Source of the DNA: Gimesia sp.
GTDB taxonomy: Bacteria; Planctomycetota; Planctomycetia; Planctomycetales; Planctomycetaceae
Assembly (NCBI RefSeq): GCF_040219335.1
Contig: NZ_JAVJSQ010000012.1
Span: 124,001 to 188,000, forward strand
Direction of reading: 5' to 3'
DNA length: 64,000 nt
Shown here: one piece after another, positions 8,342-16,401 of the stretch
How positions within the stretch are numbered: position 1 is the first letter of the stretch
Layout of the letters: every line of letters starts with the position of its first letter
The notes under the pieces: generated by a model
The model's database searches: none
The model's input: the letters and a program-made list of their open reading frames with translations, nothing else
Told to the model about the DNA's origin: nothing
Made by a program: the position numbers and the translations under genes

Positions 8342-10246
8342 TCAGAGAGAGACCTGCAGTTGTTTCAGTTCCGTTTCCAGTTGAGCTGTCAGTTTCTGGA
8401 CCGCCTGGTAAGTTTCACTCTCAGGTAGAGAGACTGCCGATTTTAACTCTTCGGGTAATGTCTTCAGCAAGTGTTCGCGAATCGCGGTCGCCAGCCATTC
8501 CGTCCGTTTCTGAGCAAAGACCGCATGGAATCTGCGAAACTTGGCTTCCAGATAGCCCATGCCTGTCGCTGCGGTACTGCTGACTGCGGTCTCCCCGAAC
8601 GTGGTTGTTGCTGCACCGCCGGCAACATCGCCGGTGACGTTGACCACGGATTGAATCATGGTATCGGTCACAAGTTGTGTGCCCACATCACCCACTGCTC
8701 CGAAACCGACAAAGAACAGGCCGACACTCAGAGCGGGACGACCGACGGCCGCCACGCGATCCAGTTGCTTGAGGAATGTGTAATACTGGGGGCTCTCATC
8801 TTTGAAGAACGTCATTTCCCGGTCGACGAGTTCCTCAAGCTGACCATTGAAATCAAAGGCCGCGTGTTCCTGGTGCAGAATTTTGAGTAGCTCTTCACGG
8901 GAGGTTCCTCGGAGCAGTGACTTCAGGCGACTGGTGAGCAGTTCATTTCCCAGCTCACTGACCAGGGTCAGTCGGTCGTAAATGCCCTCCACTGTCTGCA
9001 GGACCACCGACCACTCCTGCTCACGGTACAGTTCCATGGGAGGACGTTTCTCTTCGGTAGTTAACGAATGCAGATAGCGGACAGGCCAGAGAACCCCTTT
9101 GCCAATCGCGTTGTAGAAGCCGTGTACATGAGCGGACCAGCCTTCCCGCTGTTCCTGCCACCACTTGCGAATGGAATGCACGATGACGGTGTTGGGAACC
9201 AGCGGCCAGTTGTCAATCTCGGCCAGTTCATGTTCTGAGAGCAACTGGGAAGCCGCCAGAAATTCCTGGCTCCGCGTTTTGATTTCCCGCAGATATGCAG
9301 GCACGCCGGTCTCCTGGTTGCTCAGGTAATACAGAGCCCCTTTGAGAGTGCGGACTTTGATTTCATCGAAATGCAGTTCTGAGAGGACCTGCATCAGGTT
9401 CAGGGCGGAGTCGGTATCAGGCGTTTCCGCTGTTAATGAGTCGCCACTGTTTTCTGGTGTCGGCTCGAACACGCGGCGATAAAAGGGGAGCTGCAGATTG
9501 TTGGCAGCCTGTCGGTCATTAGGGGCGATGAAAACAAGCTCAGGATTCACGCCTGTTTCCTGGCAGAAGGTGTTCAACCAGAGCGGCCAGTATTCTTCGT
9601 CTTCGGGAAGCTGGCATTGGTTGAATACCGTAATGATGACTTTCTCTTCCCGCGCGGCTTCGCGGAAGAACTGTTTTACTGCAGCGTCATTATATTTCTG
9701 TTGCGTGAGGACAGCGACCAGAACGTCGGCTGACTGGCGGATCCGTTCGGCCCGTTCCCAGTTGACTTCGGCGTCGCTGTCGATGTCTGGTGTGTCCAGC
9801 ACCAGCAGATTGGGGGCCAGGCTCCCGCATTCCTGCCAGAATAGCAGGTGCTGTTCATCAGTTCTCAGCGGGTCTTCTGCTGACGACCAGGGGACCAGTT
9901 CAAACCCCTGAAAGACTTTTGACAGATTATGCCGGTCTTCAAACCCAGTGGGGACCAGGCAGACCGGGTGTTTCGTCTGAGAGGCCAGGGGGCTGATGGC
10001 ACTGGACTGCTGGTTCACCAGATGGTTGAAGATCACACTTTTGCCGATATTAGTGCCGCCAACGACAGCCGCTACCAGGTAAATCTGGTCAGACAGCTGG
10101 GGGATCAGTTTCCGCTCCAGAATTTCAAACCATTCACGGCCTTCCAGGCCGGGGAGTTCCAACTGAGCGGACTGCTGTTCCAGAGCGCGCAGCGAGTCCC
10201 TGAGCTCCTGGGTTGTGGTGGAAAATGTATGCAGGGTAGATGACAT
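8342..10246 (-). CDS. Dynamin-like GTPase B
   Basis: This 634-residue protein is the first gene of the two-GTPase operon. G1 is GGTNIGKS (63-70) and G3 is DTPD (151-154). The G4 region reads VFNQCQLPED (208-217), with Gln in place of the usual Lys of NKxD. The motif LTQQKYNDAAV (180-190) matches the same motif in GTPase A. The long middle is helical. Around residues 510-560 there is a Gly/Ala/Val-rich hydrophobic segment (LFFVGFGAVGDVG) suited to membrane insertion. It could form a heteromeric pair with GTPase A, as bacterial dynamin-like proteins often occur in tandem pairs. The function is not known. Confidence 0.75.
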   Translation of the reverse strand: MSSTLHTFSTTTQELRDSLRALEQQSAQLELPGLEGREWFEILERKLIPQLSDQIYLVAAVVGGTNIGKSVIFNHLVNQQSSAISPLASQTKHPVCLVPTGFEDRHNLSKVFQGFELVPWSSAEDPLRTDEQHLLFWQECGSLAPNLLVLDTPDIDSDAEVNWERAERIRQSADVLVAVLTQQKYNDAAVKQFFREAAREEKVIITVFNQCQLPEDEEYWPLWLNTFCQETGVNPELVFIAPNDRQAANNLQLPFYRRVFEPTPENSGDSLTAETPDTDSALNLMQVLSELHFDEIKVRTLKGALYYLSNQETGVPAYLREIKTRSQEFLAASQLLSEHELAEIDNWPLVPNTVIVHSIRKWWQEQREGWSAHVHGFYNAIGKGVLWPVRYLHSLTTEEKRPPMELYREQEWSVVLQTVEGIYDRLTLVSELGNELLTSRLKSLLRGTSREELLKILHQEHAAFDFNGQLEELVDREMTFFKDESPQYYTFLKQLDRVAAVGRPALSVGLFFVGFGAVGDVGTQLVTDTMIQSVVNVTGDVAGGAATTTFGETAVSSTAATGMGYLEAKFRRFHAVFAQKRTEWLATAIREHLLKTLPEELKSAVSLPESETYQAVQKLTAQLETELKQLQVSL

Positions 10247-10437
10247 GGTTGCTTTTCAATCGAGTCGCTGTGGAATGCCTTAATCCTGTGTAGAGATGCA
10301 TTCGCAACAGTTGACAGATTCTTAACTTAAACCGGTTTTTCTGGAGTATATCGACTCGAGGCATTCAGGATGAGCCCAACTTCTTAGAACGTCAGCTTCA
10401 AATTCGATTCAATTCACTGAATTAACGGTCGCATGGT

Positions 10438-10466
10438 TTGACGGGCGCGAATAACTCAGATAGGAT
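10438..10466 (+). promoter_or_regulatory. Sigma-70-type promoter of rpsB-tsf
   Basis: TTGACG at 10438-10443 and TAGGAT at 10461-10466 are separated by exactly 17 bases. This matches the housekeeping consensus at five and four of six positions. A start near 10473 would give a leader of about 150 bases before rpsB. Confidence 0.5.
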
Positions 10467-10472
10467 CCACTC

Positions 10473-10622
10473 ACTCGCACTCAGCGGTGTTGTCAGCTCA
10501 GAGTGCGCTTAATGATCTGGAATGCCATGACAGACGCCTTCATTGGATAAGTCTAATGATTGTATTCACTTAAGAACGTGACCCCTGGCAGGTCATGTGC
10601 CCTTTACATTAGGAGTTCAAAG
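10473..10622 (+). promoter_or_regulatory. Long structured leader of rpsB
   Basis: The predicted leader holds a hairpin with GCACTC (10477-10482) pairing GAGTGC (10501-10506), extended inward by AGC/GCT with a 2-base bulge. A small GACC/GGTC hairpin lies just before the Shine-Dalgarno AGGAG at 10611-10615. In other bacteria S2 represses its own mRNA through such leaders; whether that holds here is inference. Confidence 0.4.
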
Positions 10623-11375
10623 ATGTCTGAATTAGTCGTTAAAGATATTCTCGAAGCGGGTGTTCACTACGGTCACAAGACCAGCCGGTGGAACCCTAAA
10701 ATGCGTCCTTACATTTATGGACGTCGTAACCAGATTCATATCATCGACCTGAAAGAGACTGTCCGCGGCATTCTGCGTGGTAAAAAGTATCTGGAACGGG
10801 TCGCTTCACAGGGCAGCCTGATTCTGTTCGTCGGAACCAAGAAGCAGGCACAGGGCCCGATTCGCGATGCAGCCAACGCTTGTGGCATGCCTTACGTGAC
10901 CGAACGCTGGCTGGGTGGTGCTCTGACCAACTTCCGCACCGTTCGTAATCGTCTGAAGCGTCTGGAAGAACTGGAATCACTGGAAGAAACCGGTGAAATC
11001 AATTCCTACTCCAAGAAGATGCAGTCGACCCTGATGCGGGAAAAACGCAAGGTTTACCGTAACCTGAATGGTATCCGCACCATGAACCGCCTGCCCGAAG
11101 CACTGGTGGTTGTCGACCCAACCAAGGAAAAGAATGCGGTACACGAAGCCCACATCCTGGGAATCAAAGTTGTTGGCCTGATTGATACCGATTCCGATCC
11201 GGATGAAGTCGATCTGCCGATTCCAGGTAACGACGACAGCATTCGTTCCATCCGTCTGGTCATGAATCAGCTGGCTGCAGCCGTGGTTTCTGGCAAAGGC
11301 AATCTGCCGGATACCGGTAAAAAAGATGAAGATGAAGGCGGCGAAGAAGAACTGAAGCCGGTACCTTCTCTGTAA
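10623..11375 (+). CDS. rpsB: Small ribosomal subunit protein uS2
   Basis: uS2 binds the 30S body late in assembly and helps recruit S1. From the ATG at 10623 the protein has 250 residues and begins [20 protein letters not shown], with the hallmark GxHxGH motif. The frame is open 21 codons further up, but AGGAG at 10611-10615 is seven bases from this ATG, and uS2 proteins start with similar spacing. The C-terminus carries an acidic tail ([13 protein letters not shown]), a common but variable feature. tsf follows after 148 bases, the classical rpsB-tsf arrangement. A -35/-10 pair lies upstream at 10438-10466. Confidence 0.96.
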   Translation: MSELVVKDILEAGVHYGHKTSRWNPKMRPYIYGRRNQIHIIDLKETVRGILRGKKYLERVASQGSLILFVGTKKQAQGPIRDAANACGMPYVTERWLGGALTNFRTVRNRLKRLEELESLEETGEINSYSKKMQSTLMREKRKVYRNLNGIRTMNRLPEALVVVDPTKEKNAVHEAHILGIKVVGLIDTDSDPDEVDLPIPGNDDSIRSIRLVMNQLAAAVVSGKGNLPDTGKKDEDEGGEEELKPVPSL

Positions 11376-11404
11376 TTTCGTGTCATTAAGAGACAGTAAG
11401 CGTG

Positions 11405-11448
11405 ACTGCTGCTGTTCCGGTTGGTTGACCGGTCGGCAGCAGCACAGT
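11405..11448 (+). other. Hairpin in the rpsB-tsf gap
   Basis: GCTGCTG (11408-11414) pairs CAGCAGC (11437-11443), and the inner CCGG (11417-11420) pairs CCGG (11429-11432). There is no following T-run, so it is more likely an attenuating or mRNA-processing structure than a full terminator. Confidence 0.35.
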
Positions 11449-11523
11449 GAATATCAACAATTACATCGGATTAGTATTAAGAGCAATTTCCCAGTGAATT
11501 GCTTTCGAAGGAGATGACTGACA

Positions 11524-12360
11524 ATGGCTGAAATTACAGCTGCAGCCGTGAAAGCCTTACGCGAAATGACCGACCTGCCAATGATGGCATGCAAAAAAGC
11601 ACTGCAGGAAGCTGGTGGCGATCAGGATAAAGCCATCGAAATTCTGCGTGAAGAAGCCGGTAAAATTCAGCTGAAGCGAAGTGATAATGCCACCAGCGAA
11701 GGCCGGATTACAGTCCTCTCCAGCGATGATGGTTCTAACACTGTCATGCTGGAAATCGTCTGTGAATCAGCGCCGGTTGCCGGTGGAGAAGACCTGACCA
11801 ACTTCGCCAACGCCTGTGCCGCACAGCTGCTGGCTAACCCGGAAGTCAACACCGTTGAAGACCTGCTGAAACTCGACTCCGAAAAGGCAGCTGGAAAAAC
11901 TCTCAACGATGACTTCATGGACATGCTGAATAAGATCCGCGAAAAGATCGTCGTTTCTAAAATCGCACGGGCCAAAGCTCCCAGTGGCAGCTATGTGCAC
12001 CATGACGGCAAGACCGGCGTACTGTTCCAGGCTGCTGGTGAGTCTGCAGACGCAGAGCTGCTGCGTGGCGTTGCAATGCACATCGCGGCTTTGAAGCCGA
12101 CTGTTGTTAAAGAAGATGAACTGGATTCTGCTGTCGTTGCAGAAGAGCGGAACCGCCTGGTTGAAGAAGCAAAAGCAACTGGCAAGCCGGATAACATCAT
12201 CGAGAAAATCGTTGATGGCCGGATGAAGACTTTCTTTGTTGAACAGGGCGTACTGGTTTATCAGCCGTTTGCCGTTGATGATTCCAAGACCGTCAGCCAG
12301 GCTCTGGCAGAAAAAGGACTGGAAGCTGTTTCATTCACCCGTTGGGCGATTGGCGGCTAA
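11524..12360 (+). CDS. tsf: Translation elongation factor Ts
   Basis: EF-Ts is the nucleotide exchange factor that frees GDP from EF-Tu. The 278 residues fit the family. The N-terminal UBA-like domain carries the TDLPMMACKKAL variant of the TDF/TGAGMMDCKKAL EF-Tu contact motif, followed by the two core subdomains. A strong Shine-Dalgarno AAGGAGA at 11508-11514 precedes the ATG. The gene follows rpsB and ends before a strong intrinsic terminator, so rpsB and tsf form the transcription unit and pyrH lies beyond it. Confidence 0.96.
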   Translation: MAEITAAAVKALREMTDLPMMACKKALQEAGGDQDKAIEILREEAGKIQLKRSDNATSEGRITVLSSDDGSNTVMLEIVCESAPVAGGEDLTNFANACAAQLLANPEVNTVEDLLKLDSEKAAGKTLNDDFMDMLNKIREKIVVSKIARAKAPSGSYVHHDGKTGVLFQAAGESADAELLRGVAMHIAALKPTVVKEDELDSAVVAEERNRLVEEAKATGKPDNIIEKIVDGRMKTFFVEQGVLVYQPFAVDDSKTVSQALAEKGLEAVSFTRWAIGG

Positions 12361-12372
12361 GAATATAAATTG

Positions 12373-12411
12373 AAAGACGCATGCGTGCCCCGGGCGCGCG
12401 TGCGTCTTTTT
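12373..12411 (+). terminator. Rho-independent terminator after tsf
   Basis: A 13-bp stem with one G-U pair (12373-12385 with 12397-12409) and a GC-rich loop is followed by a T-run. It separates rpsB-tsf from pyrH, whose start at 12474 lies beyond. Confidence 0.85.
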
Positions 12412-12473
12412 CTACACTGACTGCACTCAATACCTACTTTTCAGCAACCCCTCTGACATCGAGGAATCCAAGG

Positions 12474-13238
12474 ATGAATGATTCTCCTGCTCCCCTGTTG
12501 AAACCTGCCTACCAGCGTGTTCTGCTTAAATTGAGCGGTGAAGTTTTCTGCCGCGATGGGGAAGGGGGCATCAGCATGTCGGAGCTGGAGTCCATTTCCG
12601 CACAGATCAAGCGGCTTGTTGACTCCGGAGTGCAACTGGCGATTGTCTGTGGTGGGGGAAATATCCTGCGGGGTAAGCAGTTCTCCTCTTCCAGCGGTTC
12701 GATTAACCCGGCCACCGCTCATTACATGGGGATGCTGGCAACCGTTATCAATGGTCTGGCTTTGCAGGATGCTTTGGAGATGGCTGGAGTGGCAACTCGT
12801 TTGCAGACCGCTATCCGCATGGAAGGGGTCGCGGAACCGTTCATCCGAAGACGTTGCATCCGTCATCTGGAAAAAGGGCGCGTCGTGATTCTGGCTGCAG
12901 GAACAGGAAGTCCCTTTGTGACCACCGACACGGCTGCTGCTCTGCGATCGCGTGAAATCGACGCTGATATCCTGCTCAAAGCCACCAAGGTTGATGGCAT
13001 CTATTCAGACGATCCTGAAAAGAACCCACATGCCGTTCGCTTCTCGGAAATCAGTTACCAGGACGTGCTGCACAAAAACCTGCAGGTCATGGATGCTCAG
13101 GCTCTGCATCACTGCATGGAGCACGGCATTCCGATTCTGGTATTTAACTTCCGTAAGACCGGGAACATCGAGAAGGCTGTCGCGGGTGAGAATATCGGTA
13201 CCCGCGTCATTCCGAACGCAGAAGCCAGCGAAGGTTAA
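12474..13238 (+). CDS. pyrH: Uridylate kinase PyrH
   Basis: This amino-acid-kinase-family enzyme phosphorylates UMP to UDP. The 254 residues contain [11 protein letters not shown] near the N-terminus, the glycine-rich [11 protein letters not shown], and the ATP-site segment [31 protein letters not shown]. The start at 12474 is preferred over the open frame from 12381. The upstream 31 codons would lie in the tsf terminator, while GAGG at 12461-12464 is well spaced to this ATG. pyrH follows tsf as in most bacteria, but frr, the usual next gene, is absent here: a convergent methyltransferase gene begins 30 bases downstream. Confidence 0.95.
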   Translation: MNDSPAPLLKPAYQRVLLKLSGEVFCRDGEGGISMSELESISAQIKRLVDSGVQLAIVCGGGNILRGKQFSSSSGSINPATAHYMGMLATVINGLALQDALEMAGVATRLQTAIRMEGVAEPFIRRRCIRHLEKGRVVILAAGTGSPFVTTDTAAALRSREIDADILLKATKVDGIYSDDPEKNPHAVRFSEISYQDVLHKNLQVMDAQALHHCMEHGIPILVFNFRKTGNIEKAVAGENIGTRVIPNAEASEG

Positions 13239-13268
13239 TCGCTGGTTGTGCTGAGCTGTTATTGTCGA

Positions 13269-14048
13269 CTATTTCTTTCGCAGAATAAAAACGACATCTT
13301 CGGTGCGAGCATCGATTTCGATGGTGAAATCCATCTCATACATAAAGTCGTAGAGTTCGACCACTTCCAGCTCCGGAACTTTGGACAGCAGCTTTTTGAA
13401 CTGCGGTGCGGTATAGGTGCGGTAGTCCATCGTATCAAACAACTGAAACTGGCGCGACGGCGTGTAAACGTCGAACGTCATTTCGAGGTGTTCGTTCCGC
13501 TTTTTCAGATCCGTCCAGATCGACTGCATGTGTGAGTTGATCTGCAGATTGCCTCTCCGCGCTGACCAGCTCTCGCTCTGCATGGGTTCCCCTTTGGTGG
13601 GGGTCAGATGCAGTCCCAGAATATACAGGCCTCCGGGTTTCAGGGCCTCGGCCACGCATTTCAGATGATTTTCAGCTGCGGCTTCACTGGGCAGATGACG
13701 GAAGCTGTTAATCGTGTTGAAAGCAGCATCCACGGGGCGTTTGAGTTTGAAGTCAGACATGTCACCCAGTTCTGCAGAACGGGGAAAGCCGCCGCGTTCC
13801 AGGCGATCATTGCAGTATTTGATCGCATGCTGGTTGAGATCATTGCCGGCGACTTTATAACCAGCCTGGGCCAGTTTAATCAACAGTCGCCCGGTCCCGC
13901 AGGCAGGCTCGAACAGGCTTTTGACTTTTCGTGTGGCATGTTTTTTAAAACAGTTCTGCAGAAAGTCAAATTCCGCTTTCCAGTCATCACCAAAGATCAG
14001 ATCGTAGTATTTCGGATAGTCATAGAGATGGCCTTCGATGCGTTCCAT
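13269..14048 (-). CDS. Class I SAM-dependent methyltransferase
   Basis: A 259-residue protein with the Rossmann SAM-binding motif I FEPACGTGRLLIKLAQAGY, an acidic residue after beta-2 (VAGNDLN), and a motif-IV-like region DAAFNTINSFRHLPSE. The N-terminal YDLIF and the fold resemble methyltransferase 11/25 small-molecule enzymes. The substrate is unknown. The ATG at 14048 is chosen; the longer TTG-start version to 14117 would begin inside the neighbour's terminator. The gene converges on pyrH and lies downstream of an unrelated gene with its own terminator, so it probably has its own promoter in about 60 bases or arises by read-through. Confidence 0.85.
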   Translation of the reverse strand: MERIEGHLYDYPKYYDLIFGDDWKAEFDFLQNCFKKHATRKVKSLFEPACGTGRLLIKLAQAGYKVAGNDLNQHAIKYCNDRLERGGFPRSAELGDMSDFKLKRPVDAAFNTINSFRHLPSEAAAENHLKCVAEALKPGGLYILGLHLTPTKGEPMQSESWSARRGNLQINSHMQSIWTDLKKRNEHLEMTFDVYTPSRQFQLFDTMDYRTYTAPQFKKLLSKVPELEVVELYDFMYEMDFTIEIDARTEDVVFILRKK

Positions 14049-14118
14049 GATTCTTTCTTGCTGTTCTGTGTCGTAGCCGGTGTGTGAGCAATCGCAGTGT
14101 CTGCATAATTTGATCAAT

Positions 14119-14158
14119 AAAAAAAGCCTTGAGCAGTCGTTATAGTCTGCTCAAGGCT
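14119..14158 (-). terminator. Rho-independent terminator (minus strand)
   Basis: A perfect 12-bp stem (14125-14136 with 14147-14158) is followed on the minus strand by seven T (A-run 14119-14125 on the plus strand). It ends the minus-strand gene stopping at 14184. Confidence 0.85.
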
Positions 14159-14183
14159 GATGTTCAACCAGTGCCGGTTTAAA

Positions 14184-14660
14184 TCAGATTTTTAATTTTT
14201 TAATCTGAGGGGCACGGGGTCTCTGTCTCTCTTCGACCACATCGCCGGGGCCATGCACGAAGTCGATCGATGGGTTTTCACCCAGACCAACATAGAGAGA
14301 CAGAGTGTAGGTTTTGAAGAACCCGTTCCAGGTATATTGCTTCATTTCCTTGCACATGTGAGTGTAGCGGTCAGCAGGCAGAGTGCTGATGCTGGGAGAA
14401 CCTGAGATGAACGGAGTGATGTCAGACATTCTCAGGTCTTTGTTGAGATCGAGCTTAGCAGCCTGGGCTTTCTGCAAAGCTATCTCGGTCTCATGTGCGT
14501 AAGTCTGGGCATAAAAATCAAACATCGCCAGACAGAATAAAATCACACCAGCAGACCAGATAATGGTTTTAAAAATCGACTGAAATTGTGTCTGGTGGTG
14601 AGCAGTTGTGGATGGATACAGTGGGCGCGCTTCAGGCGCATCAATAGTGATCGTAGACAT
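14184..14660 (-). CDS. Conserved-looking small membrane-anchored protein of unknown function
   Basis: This 158-residue protein has one hydrophobic helix at about residues 31-47 (IIWSAGVILFCLAMFDFY) after a short cytoplasmic N-terminus. An amphipathic, Ala/Lys-rich stretch and a globular C-terminal domain (about 80-140) follow, with a basic tail. No family is recognised. The gene stands alone with AAAGG before its ATG and a strong terminator after its stop. The Pro/Arg-rich tail (ERQRPRAPQIKKLKI) is unusual and may bind nucleic acid or a phospholipid surface, which is speculation. Confidence 0.65.
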   Translation of the reverse strand: MSTITIDAPEARPLYPSTTAHHQTQFQSIFKTIIWSAGVILFCLAMFDFYAQTYAHETEIALQKAQAAKLDLNKDLRMSDITPFISGSPSISTLPADRYTHMCKEMKQYTWNGFFKTYTLSLYVGLGENPSIDFVHGPGDVVEERQRPRAPQIKKLKI

Positions 14661-14955
14661 TTTCGTGAGCCTTTCTAACTGTCCTACATAAGGTGGGTGT
14701 AGGTTAAAGGTGGGAAATCAAAGGCATTTCTCAAGTGGTTTTAGGCGGGAACGTGTAACAAAGCTGGGCGGATGGTACCTCCTGAATGTTAATGAGACAA
14801 AATCGATGCGTTAAATTCTCAAGAAACTTTCCAGTTTACCGATCAGTTGCGCCTGATCATGCGATAAGTACAGCTTCGATATGATTATATTAGGTAATCA
14901 GGCTGGTCTTTGACAAGTGATAATCAGAAAACCGGGCAAATATCTGGTCTGATGT

Positions 14956-15858
14956 TTACAGGTTTTTGTTCAGGTCGAGATCATCAAATTTCTTGTCTTT
15001 GACCATGAACTGTTTCAAATCGAATTTCCCTTTGAGCTCTGCGTCGATCAGTTGCAGTCGCATTTCAATTTTGTGCAGCCTCGCTTCTAAAGCGGGATGA
15101 AATACAGGTTTATCCGGTTTGGCCAAGCTGCGGGGAACCTTGGGGTAACCCAGCTGGCGCTGCAAAGCCGCAAACATATACAGGGGATCCCGGTTGTGGT
15201 TAGCCTTGGCAATCCGTCCGTCCTGTACGCTGAACAGAATTGGGTACGAAGGCTCAAAGTCCGCGTTACCCGGGATGCGTTTCTGTTCATCGACAAAATG
15301 CTGAGATCTTAAATAGAGTAGATCTGCAAAATCGACCGAGCCCAGCTGGATCTTGAGTTTGCGAATCCATTCCGCCCAGTCGGCGTTGTACTGTGTGTCC
15401 TGGGAGATTGCTTCCAGTCCGAGGTGATAGCCCAGACGGTTGCGCGAGATGCATTCAAACTGATAGATAAACAGACCGGCACTGCTGGAGTTTTCTGATC
15501 GATACTCGGCCTCACGTTCCAGAACCATCAGTGCCGTCTTCTGATCAAACTTGGATTTCTCTTCCTCGGCACTTTTGAGAATGAACGCCTGAAAAGGAGT
15601 GAAGTAATGCGAAAGCTTCTGCATTCCGTCGGAGATACGACCGGTGAGCAGCAATTCCCCTTTCAGAAAATCAATCGCCATCGGCAATTTCGTGGTTGCC
15701 AGAATTTCTTCGTAGATCGTCGCCAGGATTACTTGTGAAGGGACCGCGTCTTCCAGCCGCTCGCGATAGTTACGGAAGAAGTAGACCTGTTCGATGTATT
15801 CTTCACGATCCAGTGGCTGATGTTTCATTAATGACCGTTCTTGTTTCTGATCTGACAT
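14956..15858 (-). CDS. Unrecognised 300-residue soluble protein
   Basis: No signal peptide or membrane helix is visible. The protein is largely helical with mixed charge and ends in a lysine/aspartate-rich helix (residues about 255-300). It starts at ATG 15858, with a second ATG at residue 11. It lies 54 bases after ruvX in the same orientation and is probably the last gene of the ilvD-to-ruvX operon. Nothing in the sequence shows a catalytic motif. About 300 bases downstream (14661-14955) hold no gene. Confidence 0.65.
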   Translation of the reverse strand: MSDQKQERSLMKHQPLDREEYIEQVYFFRNYRERLEDAVPSQVILATIYEEILATTKLPMAIDFLKGELLLTGRISDGMQKLSHYFTPFQAFILKSAEEEKSKFDQKTALMVLEREAEYRSENSSSAGLFIYQFECISRNRLGYHLGLEAISQDTQYNADWAEWIRKLKIQLGSVDFADLLYLRSQHFVDEQKRIPGNADFEPSYPILFSVQDGRIAKANHNRDPLYMFAALQRQLGYPKVPRSLAKPDKPVFHPALEARLHKIEMRLQLIDAELKGKFDLKQFMVKDKKFDDLDLNKNL

Positions 15859-15912
15859 GCTTCTGTACCCAAACAGGTTTCGTCCATTATAGGGAAACAG
15901 CGTCGCTGGGGG

Positions 15913-16401
15913 TCAAAAAGATTCCGGTTTTTGATCGCGATTCGGACTGTCCAGGAACGACTGCAAGATGATCTGAGCGGCCAGTTTATCGAGGTAGGCT
16001 TTTCGTTTGTTCCGACTGATGCTCATATTCATCAGGAATTCCTCGGCAGTAGCAGATGAATAACGCTCGTCCCAGTAGCGTACCGGAATCCCGGCAAACT
16101 GACTGATCCAGTCGCCAAATTGGCGGGCCTCTTTCGCTTTCTGGCCCTCATCTCCACTCATGTGTACGGGAAGCCCGACTACCAGTCCCTTGCACTGGTA
16201 CTCCGTAATGATTTTCTGCAGGTGCTTCTGGTCCTGCTCGACAGACTGCCGCGTATAATTATCCAGAGGACTCGAAATATTCTGTTCTGCCGTCGAGATG
16301 GCAATGCCAACCCGTTTGGTACCGTAATCCAGGCCCAGCAATCGGCCCTCCGTGGGGAACTCAGATTCGACCGTTCCCTCTGTCTCAGAGGTATTGTTCA
16401 T
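15913..16401 (-). CDS. ruvX: RuvX/YqgF-family putative Holliday junction resolvase
   Basis: This 162-residue RNase-H-fold protein has GLDYGTKRVGIAIS near the N-terminus (first catalytic Asp), VVGLPVHMSGDEG, and the C-terminal YWDERYSSATAEEFL with the conserved D-E-R. The family (YqgF) processes 16S rRNA 5' ends in E. coli and was predicted to resolve Holliday junctions. The start overlaps the end of the upstream guanylyltransferase gene by 17 bases, which indicates translational coupling. No ruvA, ruvB or ruvC is nearby. Confidence 0.9.
   Translation of the reverse strand: MNNTSETEGTVESEFPTEGRLLGLDYGTKRVGIAISTAEQNISSPLDNYTRQSVEQDQKHLQKIITEYQCKGLVVGLPVHMSGDEGQKAKEARQFGDWISQFAGIPVRYWDERYSSATAEEFLMNMSISRNKRKAYLDKLAAQIILQSFLDSPNRDQKPESF

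Noticed and set aside
12381..12473. Longer N-terminus for PyrH
   Set aside because: It would lie in the tsf terminator and lacks a ribosome-binding site; the ATG at 12474 fits the family.
14049..14117. Longer N-terminus for the methyltransferase
   Set aside because: It needs a TTG at the T-run of the upstream terminator.
14849..14901. GCCTGAT...ATCAGGC inverted repeat upstream of the 158-residue gene
   Set aside because: Only 7-bp arms around a long loop; could arise by chance. A TATAAT on the minus strand (14889-14884) nearby has no matching -35.
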